A stretch of DNA of 44,959 nt, taken from positions 1 to 44,959 of IMG/VR virus record IMGVR_UViG_3300024267_000525; one strand, 5' to 3'. The translations under genes were made by a program, and so were the position numbers. The stretch is from a virus. A model generated the notes under the pieces. That model saw only the letters and a program-made list of their open reading frames with translations. It was not told where the DNA came from and ran no database searches. Shown here one piece after another: positions 20,391 through 27,143 of this stretch; the first letter of the stretch is position 1; each line of letters starts with the position of its first letter.

Positions 20391-21238
20391 AGTCCTAATT
20401 CGTTCATTTCATCAATATCGATACCATGTGTATCAAACCACCATTCTTTATCTTTATCTTGGTGCTTTTCCTTAAGTCTAAGATACCTAAGTTTTGTTTT
20501 TTCTTGTCTTTCAACTTCCCTCTTAAAAAATGGATGATCCATATAACCATTATTATTGTATAAGATTCTAAGAAGTTTACGAAGTACATATCCTTGTTTC
20601 TGTGGACCTGGCTTATAACCAGAATCTGCTATCTTTAAAATAGTCTCTTCAAGTGTCTCGTTTGCACTCTTTACCTCAGTGCCATTAACTATAGCCTCAA
20701 GTCTTTCAAGTCCAAACCCGACATCTATAAATTTATCTGACGTATTTACTATATTACCTATTTCTATTCCTTTATGGTAAAACTCTGTACAATAACCTCC
20801 CATTTCTCCATCAGTCCAAATACATTCATCGTCTAATTTTAATGGAGTTTTATAAATATCATACATCCATTTCCAATTATCAAACTTATCAGAATGAATT
20901 GTTGCACAGTCTACTTGGATTTTAAGTTCTTCTTGTACAAATTCCATCCAAAATTCAACGGCTTGGTTAACTGTCATTTCTCCAAAACTAAAAAGACCTA
21001 ACATGTTAAAGTATAAAAGATGGCTTCCATCTCCTATCTCGTCAATGTCTTGTAGTCTTAAACAGGATTGAACATTTGCAACTGTAGTATTATCTGGATT
21101 TTTAAAACGATCTTTAAACTGCTGCATGCCAGCTGGACAAAAAAGTGTCGTATCGTCATAAGGTCTTACATGATTATCCATTTGAAAAGCAATTCCTTTC
21201 TTTTCACAATATGTAATGTATTTTTGTAAAACGTTCAT
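20387..21238 (-). CDS. alanyl-tRNA synthetase-like catalytic core (standalone)
   Basis: A 283-residue class II synthetase core. CPAGMQQFKDRF (34-45) matches the AlaRS tAGMxQFK segment. VQSCLRLQDIDEIGDG and then F-N-M-L-G-L-F-S-F-G-E (77-87) match motif 2 (FFEMLGNFSFGDYFK in AlaRS). GGYCTEFYHKG (147-157) aligns with the GPCGPCSEIYYD region, with some changes, and IDVGFGLERL (171-180) is motif 3. The editing domain and C-Ala domain of full AlaRS (about 875 residues) are absent and the tRNA-binding part is short. It may charge the phage tRNA-Ala, transfer Ala to another acceptor, or have lost aminoacylation. It overlaps the RmlC gene by 4 nt. Confidence 0.82.
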   Translation of the reverse strand: MNVLQKYITYCEKKGIAFQMDNHVRPYDDTTLFCPAGMQQFKDRFKNPDNTTVANVQSCLRLQDIDEIGDGSHLLYFNMLGLFSFGEMTVNQAVEFWMEFVQEELKIQVDCATIHSDKFDNWKWMYDIYKTPLKLDDECIWTDGEMGGYCTEFYHKGIEIGNIVNTSDKFIDVGFGLERLEAIVNGTEVKSANETLEETILKIADSGYKPGPQKQGYVLRKLLRILYNNNGYMDHPFFKREVERQEKTKLRYLRLKEKHQDKDKEWWFDTHGIDIDEMNELGL

Positions 21239-21376
21239 CTATCTTCCTCCTCTACTATAAGGCTTTTTATATTTTTTTGAATTTTTATTTTTTGAACTTG
21301 ACTTAGCATGAACTCCTTTTCTTTTCTTGCTTATGCCGTCTATATTTCCATTTCCTGCTGCTTTTACTCTTGACAT
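21239..21376 (-). CDS. 45-residue highly basic protein
   Basis: A very basic small protein: RVKAAGNGNIDGISKKRKG, then V-H-A-K-S-S-S-K-N-K-N-S-K-K-Y-K-K-P-Y-S-R-G-G-R. The K-K-R-K-G-V-H-A-K and terminal R-G-G-R segments resemble a short conserved phage peptide of Bacteroidota-type phages that I recall but cannot verify. Stop codon abuts the AlaRS-like ATG. The composition points to nucleic-acid or ribosome binding. Confidence 0.6.
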   Translation of the reverse strand: MSRVKAAGNGNIDGISKKRKGVHAKSSSKNKNSKKYKKPYSRGGR

Positions 21377-21396
21377 TTTTTTATTAATTTAAATAT

Positions 21397-21621
21397 TTAT
21401 ACTACTTTAGTTGCTTTAATTTCTGTATTTTTAATATGCTCGTTTAGGGCCTTACCTTGTGATTCAGCCATAGAGAACTTTTCATAAGTTTTAATATCGA
21501 CGTTATCATATTGATACGTTATCCCTGAATTAAATGTTACTAACATTATTTTATCTTTAAAATTATATTGTGAACATTTAATTGTACTTGATTCATAAAA
21601 CGTAGTTTCTGTTGTTTTCAT
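21397..21621 (-). CDS. KTSC-domain protein
   Basis: A 74-residue protein with the KTSC domain pattern: S-S-T-I (about 11-14), Y-N-F-K-D, then MLVTFNSGITYQYDNVDI (about 26-43), T-Y-E-K-F-S-M-A-E-S-Q-G-K-A-L-N-E-H-I-K (about 45-63). KTSC proteins are small, common in phages and bacteria, and have no proven function, though related domains bind nucleic acid in lysyl-tRNA synthetase. It lies between the tape measure gene and the basic small protein. Confidence 0.8.
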   Translation of the reverse strand: MKTTETTFYESSTIKCSQYNFKDKIMLVTFNSGITYQYDNVDIKTYEKFSMAESQGKALNEHIKNTEIKATKVV

Positions 21622-21650
21622 ACTATTTATATATGAAAAAAGAAATTTGT

Positions 21651-24600
21651 TTAAAACGCGTTACTTTCTACTTGGAATGTAGCTTCACCTGACATTAAAA
21701 TATTTTGTAGTCTTTTAATTTCAGCAAGAAGGGCAGATTGATCTGTGTTGTTAACAACAGTGCTTTGTGAATTCGATGTACTTCCTCCTCCTGAACTAAA
21801 ACCTCCTCCGAAAAGAGTTTTAGCTCCAGATTTAATAGTGTCTATTGCTCCATCTATAAATGATTGATTACCTTCTCTTGCTTCTTCAACTGTTCCTCCA
21901 AAGTCTGCTATCATTAATGCAAGTTTTTCGACTGCTTCTATTAAATCATCACCGAGTGCTTCGATTGCATCTTCTCCTCCTTGTTCAGAAAGATACGCAA
22001 GAGCTTTAAACATATTTGAAGTTTCTACGATTGCTTCAATATCTAAACTATTTGTTGTTTCTCCTATCATTTGATAAGATTTTGCAACATGTCTTAAATC
22101 TTTTTTAATATCGCTTAAATCAATGTCTTCAAGATCTTCTATAAAGTCTAACATAGTTGGAAAACCTTCAACGTTTACTTCACCTAAAGTTACCATACTA
22201 TTTGTAATATCCTTTATAGCCCTTCCTACAATAACGTGATTTCCAAATTTACCAGATTCTTCAACAAAGTCTGTTGCATCTCCTAAAAATAAAAGGCTCA
22301 TTTTTGGCATGGAAATACTCATTGTTTTAATTGCATCTGCAGTTTTAGTAATAGTTGCTGGAACTGCTCCTATTTTTTCTATGAATGAAGATACATTATT
22401 TAATGCATCTGCTTCTTTGCCCATTGCTATCATTACATCTATACCTTCTTGTTCATCTTGAAATGCATCAAAAAACCATTCAATTCCATTTCCTACTGAC
22501 TTAACGGCACTGCCATCTACCTTTGCAAGTTCTTGTAAGTTTTTTGCAAATTCTACTAAAAATTCATTTATTTTCTTAGGCACTTCTTCCATTCCTCCTT
22601 TTGCAAACTCAGACATTGATTGAACAATATCTCCAAGTATAGGTCCCATCTCCTGTGCAAGTGAAAGTCCTCTTGCAGCATCTCCTGCTGTTCTCCAATC
22701 TTTATAAGTCTTTCCTATGGCTGCAAATCCATCAACCAGCGTAGAGACTAATTTCATTATATTATCTCCTACCTTTTTTAGCATATCGCCTTTAGTTAAA
22801 TCTATTATTTCTGTAATTTTTTCAGGTTTACTTGGATCTCCATATACATTAAATTTAAGAGCTGCCATATCTTTCATTCCGTTAGCAATTCCTCCAATTG
22901 CTCCTCCCATTCCACTAACTGCTCTAATACCTGCCGTAACTGGGTTTTCTTTTGTAAATCCAAGAAAGCCCATAACTCCTCCGGCACTTTTAGAAGGGTA
23001 TTTTTTACCTATGTCTCCAAATGCGGTTGCGAGACTTGATACCATATCTGCTACATTTTCATTAATAGTTTTCATAGTACCACTATTCAATGTAATAATT
23101 TCTTTGACACTTCCATCTGGGTTATATGTTGGAAATTCTAATTTAGCCATTTTTGACATTCCATATGCAATACTACTAAGAGCGTTACCCATTCCCATTA
23201 CACTTTGAATTCCTTGATAAACAAGTCCTCCACCTAAACCAAATAAACCAGCTCCACCATAATCTTCACCTATTTTACCAAATGTTTCAGCTAGTGTATT
23301 TGTAAGTGTGCTAAGTTGATCTGGAAAAGTATCATAGTCGATGCTTAACCCTTGAAATTTTTCAATTCCTTTACCTATTGAGACCATTGCTGCACCTGCT
23401 AATAGCATTGCACCTGCACCTCCTGCTATACCAATAGCTTGAAATGGATTCCACATAAATGAATAGCCAATTGCAGTCATTAGTACTTCTAAATTACTCA
23501 TTGGTCTGCCTCCTCCAAATCCAAGTGTTGATTCAGTTACTCTTCCTGAATCTGCTACCATGTTTGCCCATGCATTTCCCTCAAATACTTTACTCATTAA
23601 TTTAACGCCTATTGCTATGGCGATTAATGCTCCACCTGCCAGTATCATTGCTCCTGCACCTAATGCAATCATCGGCGCAATAAGACCAGCACCTGCCATC
23701 GCAAGACCAAGCCCTGCAACCGTAACTCCTACCTGTGCTAAAAATTCCCATGGACTATCTAAGCCTTCTATAGCAGATGAAAATATTTTAACCCCTATTG
23801 CTATTGCTATTATTGCTATTCCTGCAACTATCATTGCACCTGCTCCCATTGCAACACCTTCTGCATCCTTTCCTATGACAAACATTACAAGTCCTAATCC
23901 ACCTAGTGTAATACCTAGTTGAAGTAAAAATTCCCATTTATCATCAATTCCTTGAAGAGCCATATTAAATAAGTACATAGAAAGTCCTAAGACTACTATT
24001 GCTAGTCCAGTAAGCATTAATGCATACGCACCGTCCATTATTTCGTCTTTAAATATGCCAATAATTCCAAAGGCTAATGCAAATCCAATTATAGTAAGTC
24101 CTACCGCTACTGATAGTTTTAAAAGCTCCATTTCTGAAGGATGCATTAATCTAAAAAGAGCTAATGAAACCCCTAATGATAATATTGCTAATCCTGTCAT
24201 TGCAAGTGCTTTTGCCATTTTTTCCATGTCATCTGTAATTCCAAGTGCATCTAGTACTTTGAAGGCTAGCCCAAGTGTTGATATAACTATAAATGCTGCT
24301 ATTACTCCTATTATTGCAAATGGAGAAATTAATGCAAAAACAAGAAGACTTCCTCCTAGTTTTAGCAAGCCCATTCCAATATCTCCCATAGCTACTAAAG
24401 CCTCTTGAGTCTGTTTATCTGCTAAAGGCTTTGCTGCAAATGACAGTGCCATTGTTATTATAAATAAACTAAGTGCAAATAATGGAGCCGCTAATACTCC
24501 TATCATTAGTAACGGCGTTGCTAGTAATAAATATCCTGCAAATTCAAAGATGGCTTTTCCAAGTCCTTTTATTGCTTCTAATCCTGAAGCAATTGCCTCC

Positions 24601-24908
24601 ATCTTTTCCTTTGCTTCATCACCCCCGGTTTTCATACCGTCAATAACATCTGCTATTGCCCCAAATCCTTCGCCTATTGCTTTAAGTCCTTTTTCTCCTA
24701 AAAATTTCCATGCTAAAGCCTCTTTGATAGTTAGTCCACCAAAAAGAGATACTCTTTTGACCTCAGATTCTCTAGCATTTAATTGATTAATATTATCTGC
24801 AATGTCTTCTAAAAGATCATACATTGCACCTCCAGGTTGTACAGAATCTGCAATTTCCCTTTGTGCTTCGTAGCTTAATTTTTCAAATGGAGATTTAAAA
24901 GCGCTCAA
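21651..24908 (-). CDS. tail tape measure protein
   Basis: A 1085-residue protein in the position expected for the tape measure: after sheath, tube and the tail chaperone, on the same strand. Residues about 90-500 alternate hydrophobic segments with Gly/Ala-rich stretches (for example AFGIIGIF, AIIAIAIGVKIFSSAIEG and ALIAIAIGVKLMSKVFEG, two similar units about 80 residues apart), the rest is long helix with Gly/Ser-rich C-terminus. It likely sets tail length and is ejected into the cell membrane. No ATG fits the start; the codon is TTG at 24908 (next in-frame Met is residue 29), unusual for this genome. A GATATATA motif lies 22 nt before that TTG. Confidence 0.82.
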   Translation of the reverse strand: MSAFKSPFEKLSYEAQREIADSVQPGGAMYDLLEDIADNINQLNARESEVKRVSLFGGLTIKEALAWKFLGEKGLKAIGEGFGAIADVIDGMKTGGDEAKEKMEAIASGLEAIKGLGKAIFEFAGYLLLATPLLMIGVLAAPLFALSLFIITMALSFAAKPLADKQTQEALVAMGDIGMGLLKLGGSLLVFALISPFAIIGVIAAFIVISTLGLAFKVLDALGITDDMEKMAKALAMTGLAILSLGVSLALFRLMHPSEMELLKLSVAVGLTIIGFALAFGIIGIFKDEIMDGAYALMLTGLAIVVLGLSMYLFNMALQGIDDKWEFLLQLGITLGGLGLVMFVIGKDAEGVAMGAGAMIVAGIAIIAIAIGVKIFSSAIEGLDSPWEFLAQVGVTVAGLGLAMAGAGLIAPMIALGAGAMILAGGALIAIAIGVKLMSKVFEGNAWANMVADSGRVTESTLGFGGGRPMSNLEVLMTAIGYSFMWNPFQAIGIAGGAGAMLLAGAAMVSIGKGIEKFQGLSIDYDTFPDQLSTLTNTLAETFGKIGEDYGGAGLFGLGGGLVYQGIQSVMGMGNALSSIAYGMSKMAKLEFPTYNPDGSVKEIITLNSGTMKTINENVADMVSSLATAFGDIGKKYPSKSAGGVMGFLGFTKENPVTAGIRAVSGMGGAIGGIANGMKDMAALKFNVYGDPSKPEKITEIIDLTKGDMLKKVGDNIMKLVSTLVDGFAAIGKTYKDWRTAGDAARGLSLAQEMGPILGDIVQSMSEFAKGGMEEVPKKINEFLVEFAKNLQELAKVDGSAVKSVGNGIEWFFDAFQDEQEGIDVMIAMGKEADALNNVSSFIEKIGAVPATITKTADAIKTMSISMPKMSLLFLGDATDFVEESGKFGNHVIVGRAIKDITNSMVTLGEVNVEGFPTMLDFIEDLEDIDLSDIKKDLRHVAKSYQMIGETTNSLDIEAIVETSNMFKALAYLSEQGGEDAIEALGDDLIEAVEKLALMIADFGGTVEEAREGNQSFIDGAIDTIKSGAKTLFGGGFSSGGGSTSNSQSTVVNNTDQSALLAEIKRLQNILMSGEATFQVESNAF

Positions 24909-24930
24909 ATGTTTAACACTGTTTTTTCTT

Positions 24931-24938
24931 TATATATC
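24931..24938 (-). promoter_or_regulatory. GATATATA late-type promoter motif
   Basis: GATATATAAAG on the minus strand 22 nt before the tape measure TTG start. The spacing supports the TTG over the next internal Met, which would be 106 nt away. Confidence 0.6.
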
Positions 24939-25268
24939 TCAGATTTTTGGCATCTTAATGCTTGGCATCTTAGGAGATTTATATTGGTTCATATTAGGCA
25001 TCTTCTGCTTATAATTACCATATTGTTCTTGCGCTTGTTCATTTTGTTCGCTTTCTGATTTGTTTTGTTTTTTCAAATGATCAGAAAGGTTTTGAACATA
25101 ATAGAAATACTCATAATACTCGAGATTATCTATTTCGCTAGGCTGGAGATGTAAATGAAACCCCAGATAGAATTTAGTCTTAAAGAAGTTCTCCAGCGAG
25201 ATCTGAAATAATGAAAAGACTTTTGATTCCACCTGGGAACTGAAGAGGGACACTAACGTCTTCTCCAT
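24939..25268 (-). CDS. tail assembly chaperone, downstream frame (expressed by +1 frameshift)
   Basis: An open frame that continues the gene at 25180. The 80 residues from 25181 onward begin KTKFYLGFHLHLQPSEIDNL and continue with an acidic/Gln-rich linker and a basic, Pro/Met-rich tail, as seen in downstream parts of tail assembly chaperones. The first 29 codons of the open frame lie inside the upstream gene and are probably not used. A +1 shift at CTT-TAA joins the two frames into a 414-residue protein. Such chaperones, made at a low fixed ratio, coat the tape measure during tail assembly. It ends 30 nt before the tape measure start. Confidence 0.65.
   Translation of the reverse strand: MEKTLVSLFSSQVESKVFSLFQISLENFFKTKFYLGFHLHLQPSEIDNLEYYEYFYYVQNLSDHLKKQNKSESEQNEQAQEQYGNYKQKMPNMNQYKSPKMPSIKMPKI
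25179..25188 (-). other. candidate +1 frameshift site (CTT-CTT-TAA)
   Basis: The upstream frame ends GAA CTT CTT TAA, followed by GAC. Slippage of the last CTT by one base (CTT to TTT pairing) skips one T and enters the downstream frame at AAG. The CTT-T plus stop context is like the natural +1 site of the E. coli RF2 gene (CTT-TGA-C). Confidence 0.6.
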
Positions 25269-26184
25269 CTACGTCTACTAACATTTCAGGCTCTGCACCT
25301 ATTTTCATTTTCTCTGCAAGTCTATATGTTACCATGTATTTCTTTTCGTTCCATCCTTGGAATGCAACCTCAGAATTAAATATTTCTGTTTGATTAAATC
25401 CTCTCCAATCAAGTTGAATATATGGTAAGATTTGAATAAATGCTTGATCCCATCTTTTCTTTTTTTCTTGCTGTTCTTTAATATATTTTGTAACTTCTTC
25501 CATTACGCCAATGCATGGTGGCTTCATTAAGATTTCACCTGAACTTTTAGTTTGGATTCTAAAACATCTTGCAACTGCATCATAATACTTTTCAATTTCT
25601 GCTGGAATTTCAGTAGTAATAAAGTTTCTTGTGGCTAATTCAACATCTTTAGTTGTTCCATAACTATTTTCAGCCTTTAACATTAATTTATTTTCAGCTT
25701 CTGGAAATGATAAATCTCTAATTTGTAAAAGAATTGCTATTCTATCTTCTTCTAAAAGATCTTTATAAGAAAGTTTTTTATTAGGAGCTTCAATTCTCAT
25801 ACACGCTTTAACAATACCGTTTAATTTTTCTTCGATATCTAAAAGACTATTTTCATTCATTGTTGAAAAATGTCTAATTTCAGCAACCTTTGCTGATCTA
25901 ATAGAAATTTTAGTATCTTGTGGATAGAAACGTCCTCTAGAAAAAAGAGTTTCCATATCAACTGAATGATAGCCTAAATGAAAGTTTGAACTTTCAGCAT
26001 TTTGCTTTCCAAATTTAGACATATTTACTGAGCCTAATCCTTGTTTATTTATCGTATCCTCAATAGGATCAACTGTTTCTACATTTTCTTTATTTGTAGA
26101 TTCTTGAGAAGTATTTTCAAATGCTCCTCCTTCTTGTTCTTTCTTATTTAAGAACTTATCAAAATCTTTATTGTCTTCACTCAT
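25180..26184 (-). CDS. tail assembly chaperone / baseplate hub gp26-like, upstream frame
   Basis: A 334-residue protein. The first 55 residues are charged and low complexity; the conserved-looking part starts near F-H-L-G-Y-H-S-V-D-M-E-T-L-F-S-R-G-R-F-Y-P (about 68-88) and includes I-S-I-R-S-A-K-V-A-E-I-R-H-F-S-T-M. It sits directly upstream of the tape measure, the place of the chaperone pair in many tailed phages and of the T4 gp26/gp51-type genes. The product likely binds the tape measure during tail assembly, with a shorter form from normal termination and a longer one from the +1 shift. Family assignment rests mainly on position and the overlap, so confidence is moderate. Confidence 0.65.
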   Translation of the reverse strand: MSEDNKDFDKFLNKKEQEGGAFENTSQESTNKENVETVDPIEDTINKQGLGSVNMSKFGKQNAESSNFHLGYHSVDMETLFSRGRFYPQDTKISIRSAKVAEIRHFSTMNENSLLDIEEKLNGIVKACMRIEAPNKKLSYKDLLEEDRIAILLQIRDLSFPEAENKLMLKAENSYGTTKDVELATRNFITTEIPAEIEKYYDAVARCFRIQTKSSGEILMKPPCIGVMEEVTKYIKEQQEKKKRWDQAFIQILPYIQLDWRGFNQTEIFNSEVAFQGWNEKKYMVTYRLAEKMKIGAEPEMLVDVDGEDVSVPLQFPGGIKSLFIISDLAGELL

Positions 26185-26217
26185 GTTGATGTGTTTGTTA
26201 GATTATATAATTGTTTT

Positions 26218-26412
26218 TTATTTTGTTTCAGAATTTTTTTTAATTTCTTTCTGTATTAAATCTCTTACAAAAGCACTAACAGATTTAGGCCTTTGTTTTT
26301 CAGCCATTGCCTTACTTAATATAATGTGATTTAATTCTTCAAACTCAGGTTCTGTTAAAAGCACTTGAATTTTTTTAATTAATTTGTTTACTATGTAGTC
26401 TTCCTTTGACAT
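26218..26412 (-). CDS. small ribbon-helix-helix-like protein
   Basis: A 64-residue protein beginning MSKEDYIVNKLIKKIQVLL (start 26412; a longer frame begins with TTG and is rejected). It has a short strand, then P-E-F-E-E-L-N-H-I-I-L-S-K-A-M-A and R-P-K-S-V-S-A-F-V-R-D-L-I-Q-K-E-I-K, two helices of the ribbon-helix-helix type with the S-x-S-x-F/Y-V-R turn. A DNA-binding regulator is plausible. It sits between the tail tube terminator and the tail chaperone gene, so it may regulate or be co-expressed with late genes. Confidence 0.65.
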   Translation of the reverse strand: MSKEDYIVNKLIKKIQVLLTEPEFEELNHIILSKAMAEKQRPKSVSAFVRDLIQKEIKKNSETK

Positions 26413-26444
26413 ATTATTATAATAATATAATATTTTTACCAAGC

Positions 26445-26473
26445 AAAAAATAGAGAAGACTTACATCTTCTCT
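26445..26473 (-). terminator. rho-independent terminator after the tail tube gene
   Basis: A perfect 8-bp hairpin (AGAGAAGA / TCTTCTCT, 26452-26473, 6-nt loop) followed on the minus strand by a T-rich tract (complement of AAAAAATA at 26445). It lies 23 nt beyond the tail tube stop. Confidence 0.85.
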
Positions 26474-26495
26474 AAATTTTAAACTCTAATTTTTT

Positions 26496-27050
26496 TTAAA
26501 CTAATTCCTCAGCCCATGTGTTAACTCTCCAAGTAACATCTAATGCTTGAGCATCTGCAGTTTCATAATTTAATTCTGCATTTGGGTTAAGACCTGAAGT
26601 AATAAAACAATCTTCACATGTGATTTTTCTATAAATATCACCTGCTCTGTTAAATTGTACTATAACTAATGTTCCTACATAGTCTTTTTTAAGACCAACT
26701 TCACCAGTTTCTGGATTGTATGCTAATCTGTACCAATCTCTCATTGTTTTATATAGATACATTTGATTTGCATCGTTTAAGTTTAATGAAAAATTCACAG
26801 TAACATCTAAGAATGAATCAGCAGGAATACCAGAATAAGATCTAGTTGACCATTTAAATTTTTGATCTACAACTCCTAATTCTTTATGAAGTTCTAAACC
26901 ACTAATTGAATTTACATGTTGAATTAACTGTTCTTGGCCACCAACGCCTGCTGGAGGAAGAATAGTTACCTCAAACATATTAGCTAATACTGGTTCGAAA
27001 TTCTTACCCTTCTTACTAGTTTGATCGTTTGAATAATGTGGTAATGCCAT
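26496..27050 (-). CDS. tail tube protein (gp19-like)
   Basis: A 184-residue protein, close in size to T4 gp19 (163). Features: NFEPVLANMFEVTILPP near residue 17, a conserved-type strand pair LDVTVNFSLNLNDANQMYLY, R-D-W-Y-R-L-A-Y-N-P and a C-terminal L-D-V-T-W-R-V-N-T-W, all typical of contractile-tail tube subunits. It stacks as hexamers inside the sheath. It follows the sheath gene, has its own GATATATA promoter motif (23 nt upstream) and lies between two hairpin terminators, which would let it be made at high level independently. Confidence 0.85.
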   Translation of the reverse strand: MALPHYSNDQTSKKGKNFEPVLANMFEVTILPPAGVGGQEQLIQHVNSISGLELHKELGVVDQKFKWSTRSYSGIPADSFLDVTVNFSLNLNDANQMYLYKTMRDWYRLAYNPETGEVGLKKDYVGTLVIVQFNRAGDIYRKITCEDCFITSGLNPNAELNYETADAQALDVTWRVNTWAEELV

Positions 27051-27073
27051 TTTGTTTTTCTTTTATTTTTAAT

Positions 27074-27081
27074 TATATATC
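27074..27081 (-). promoter_or_regulatory. GATATATA late-type promoter motif
   Basis: GATATATAATT on the minus strand 23 nt before the tail tube start and just downstream of the sheath terminator. Confidence 0.65.
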
Positions 27082-27095
27082 TTTAAAATTTCTTT

Positions 27096-27128
27096 AAAAA
27101 TTAAGAGGGTATATTTCAACCCTCTTAA
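27096..27128 (-). terminator. rho-independent terminator after the tail sheath gene
   Basis: A perfect 10-bp hairpin (TTAAGAGGGT / ACCCTCTTAA, 27101-27128, 8-nt loop) with a T tract on the minus strand at 27096-27102. It lies 16 nt beyond the sheath stop. Confidence 0.88.
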
Positions 27129-27143
27129 TAAAATTTATATTTT

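Noticed and set aside
22717-24408. Long plus-strand open frames of 117-163 codons opposite the tape measure gene
   Set aside because: They are rich in Pro, Ser, Ala and Ile, which is the expected shadow of Gly/Ala/Leu-rich codons on the other strand, and they have no motif, leader or promoter.
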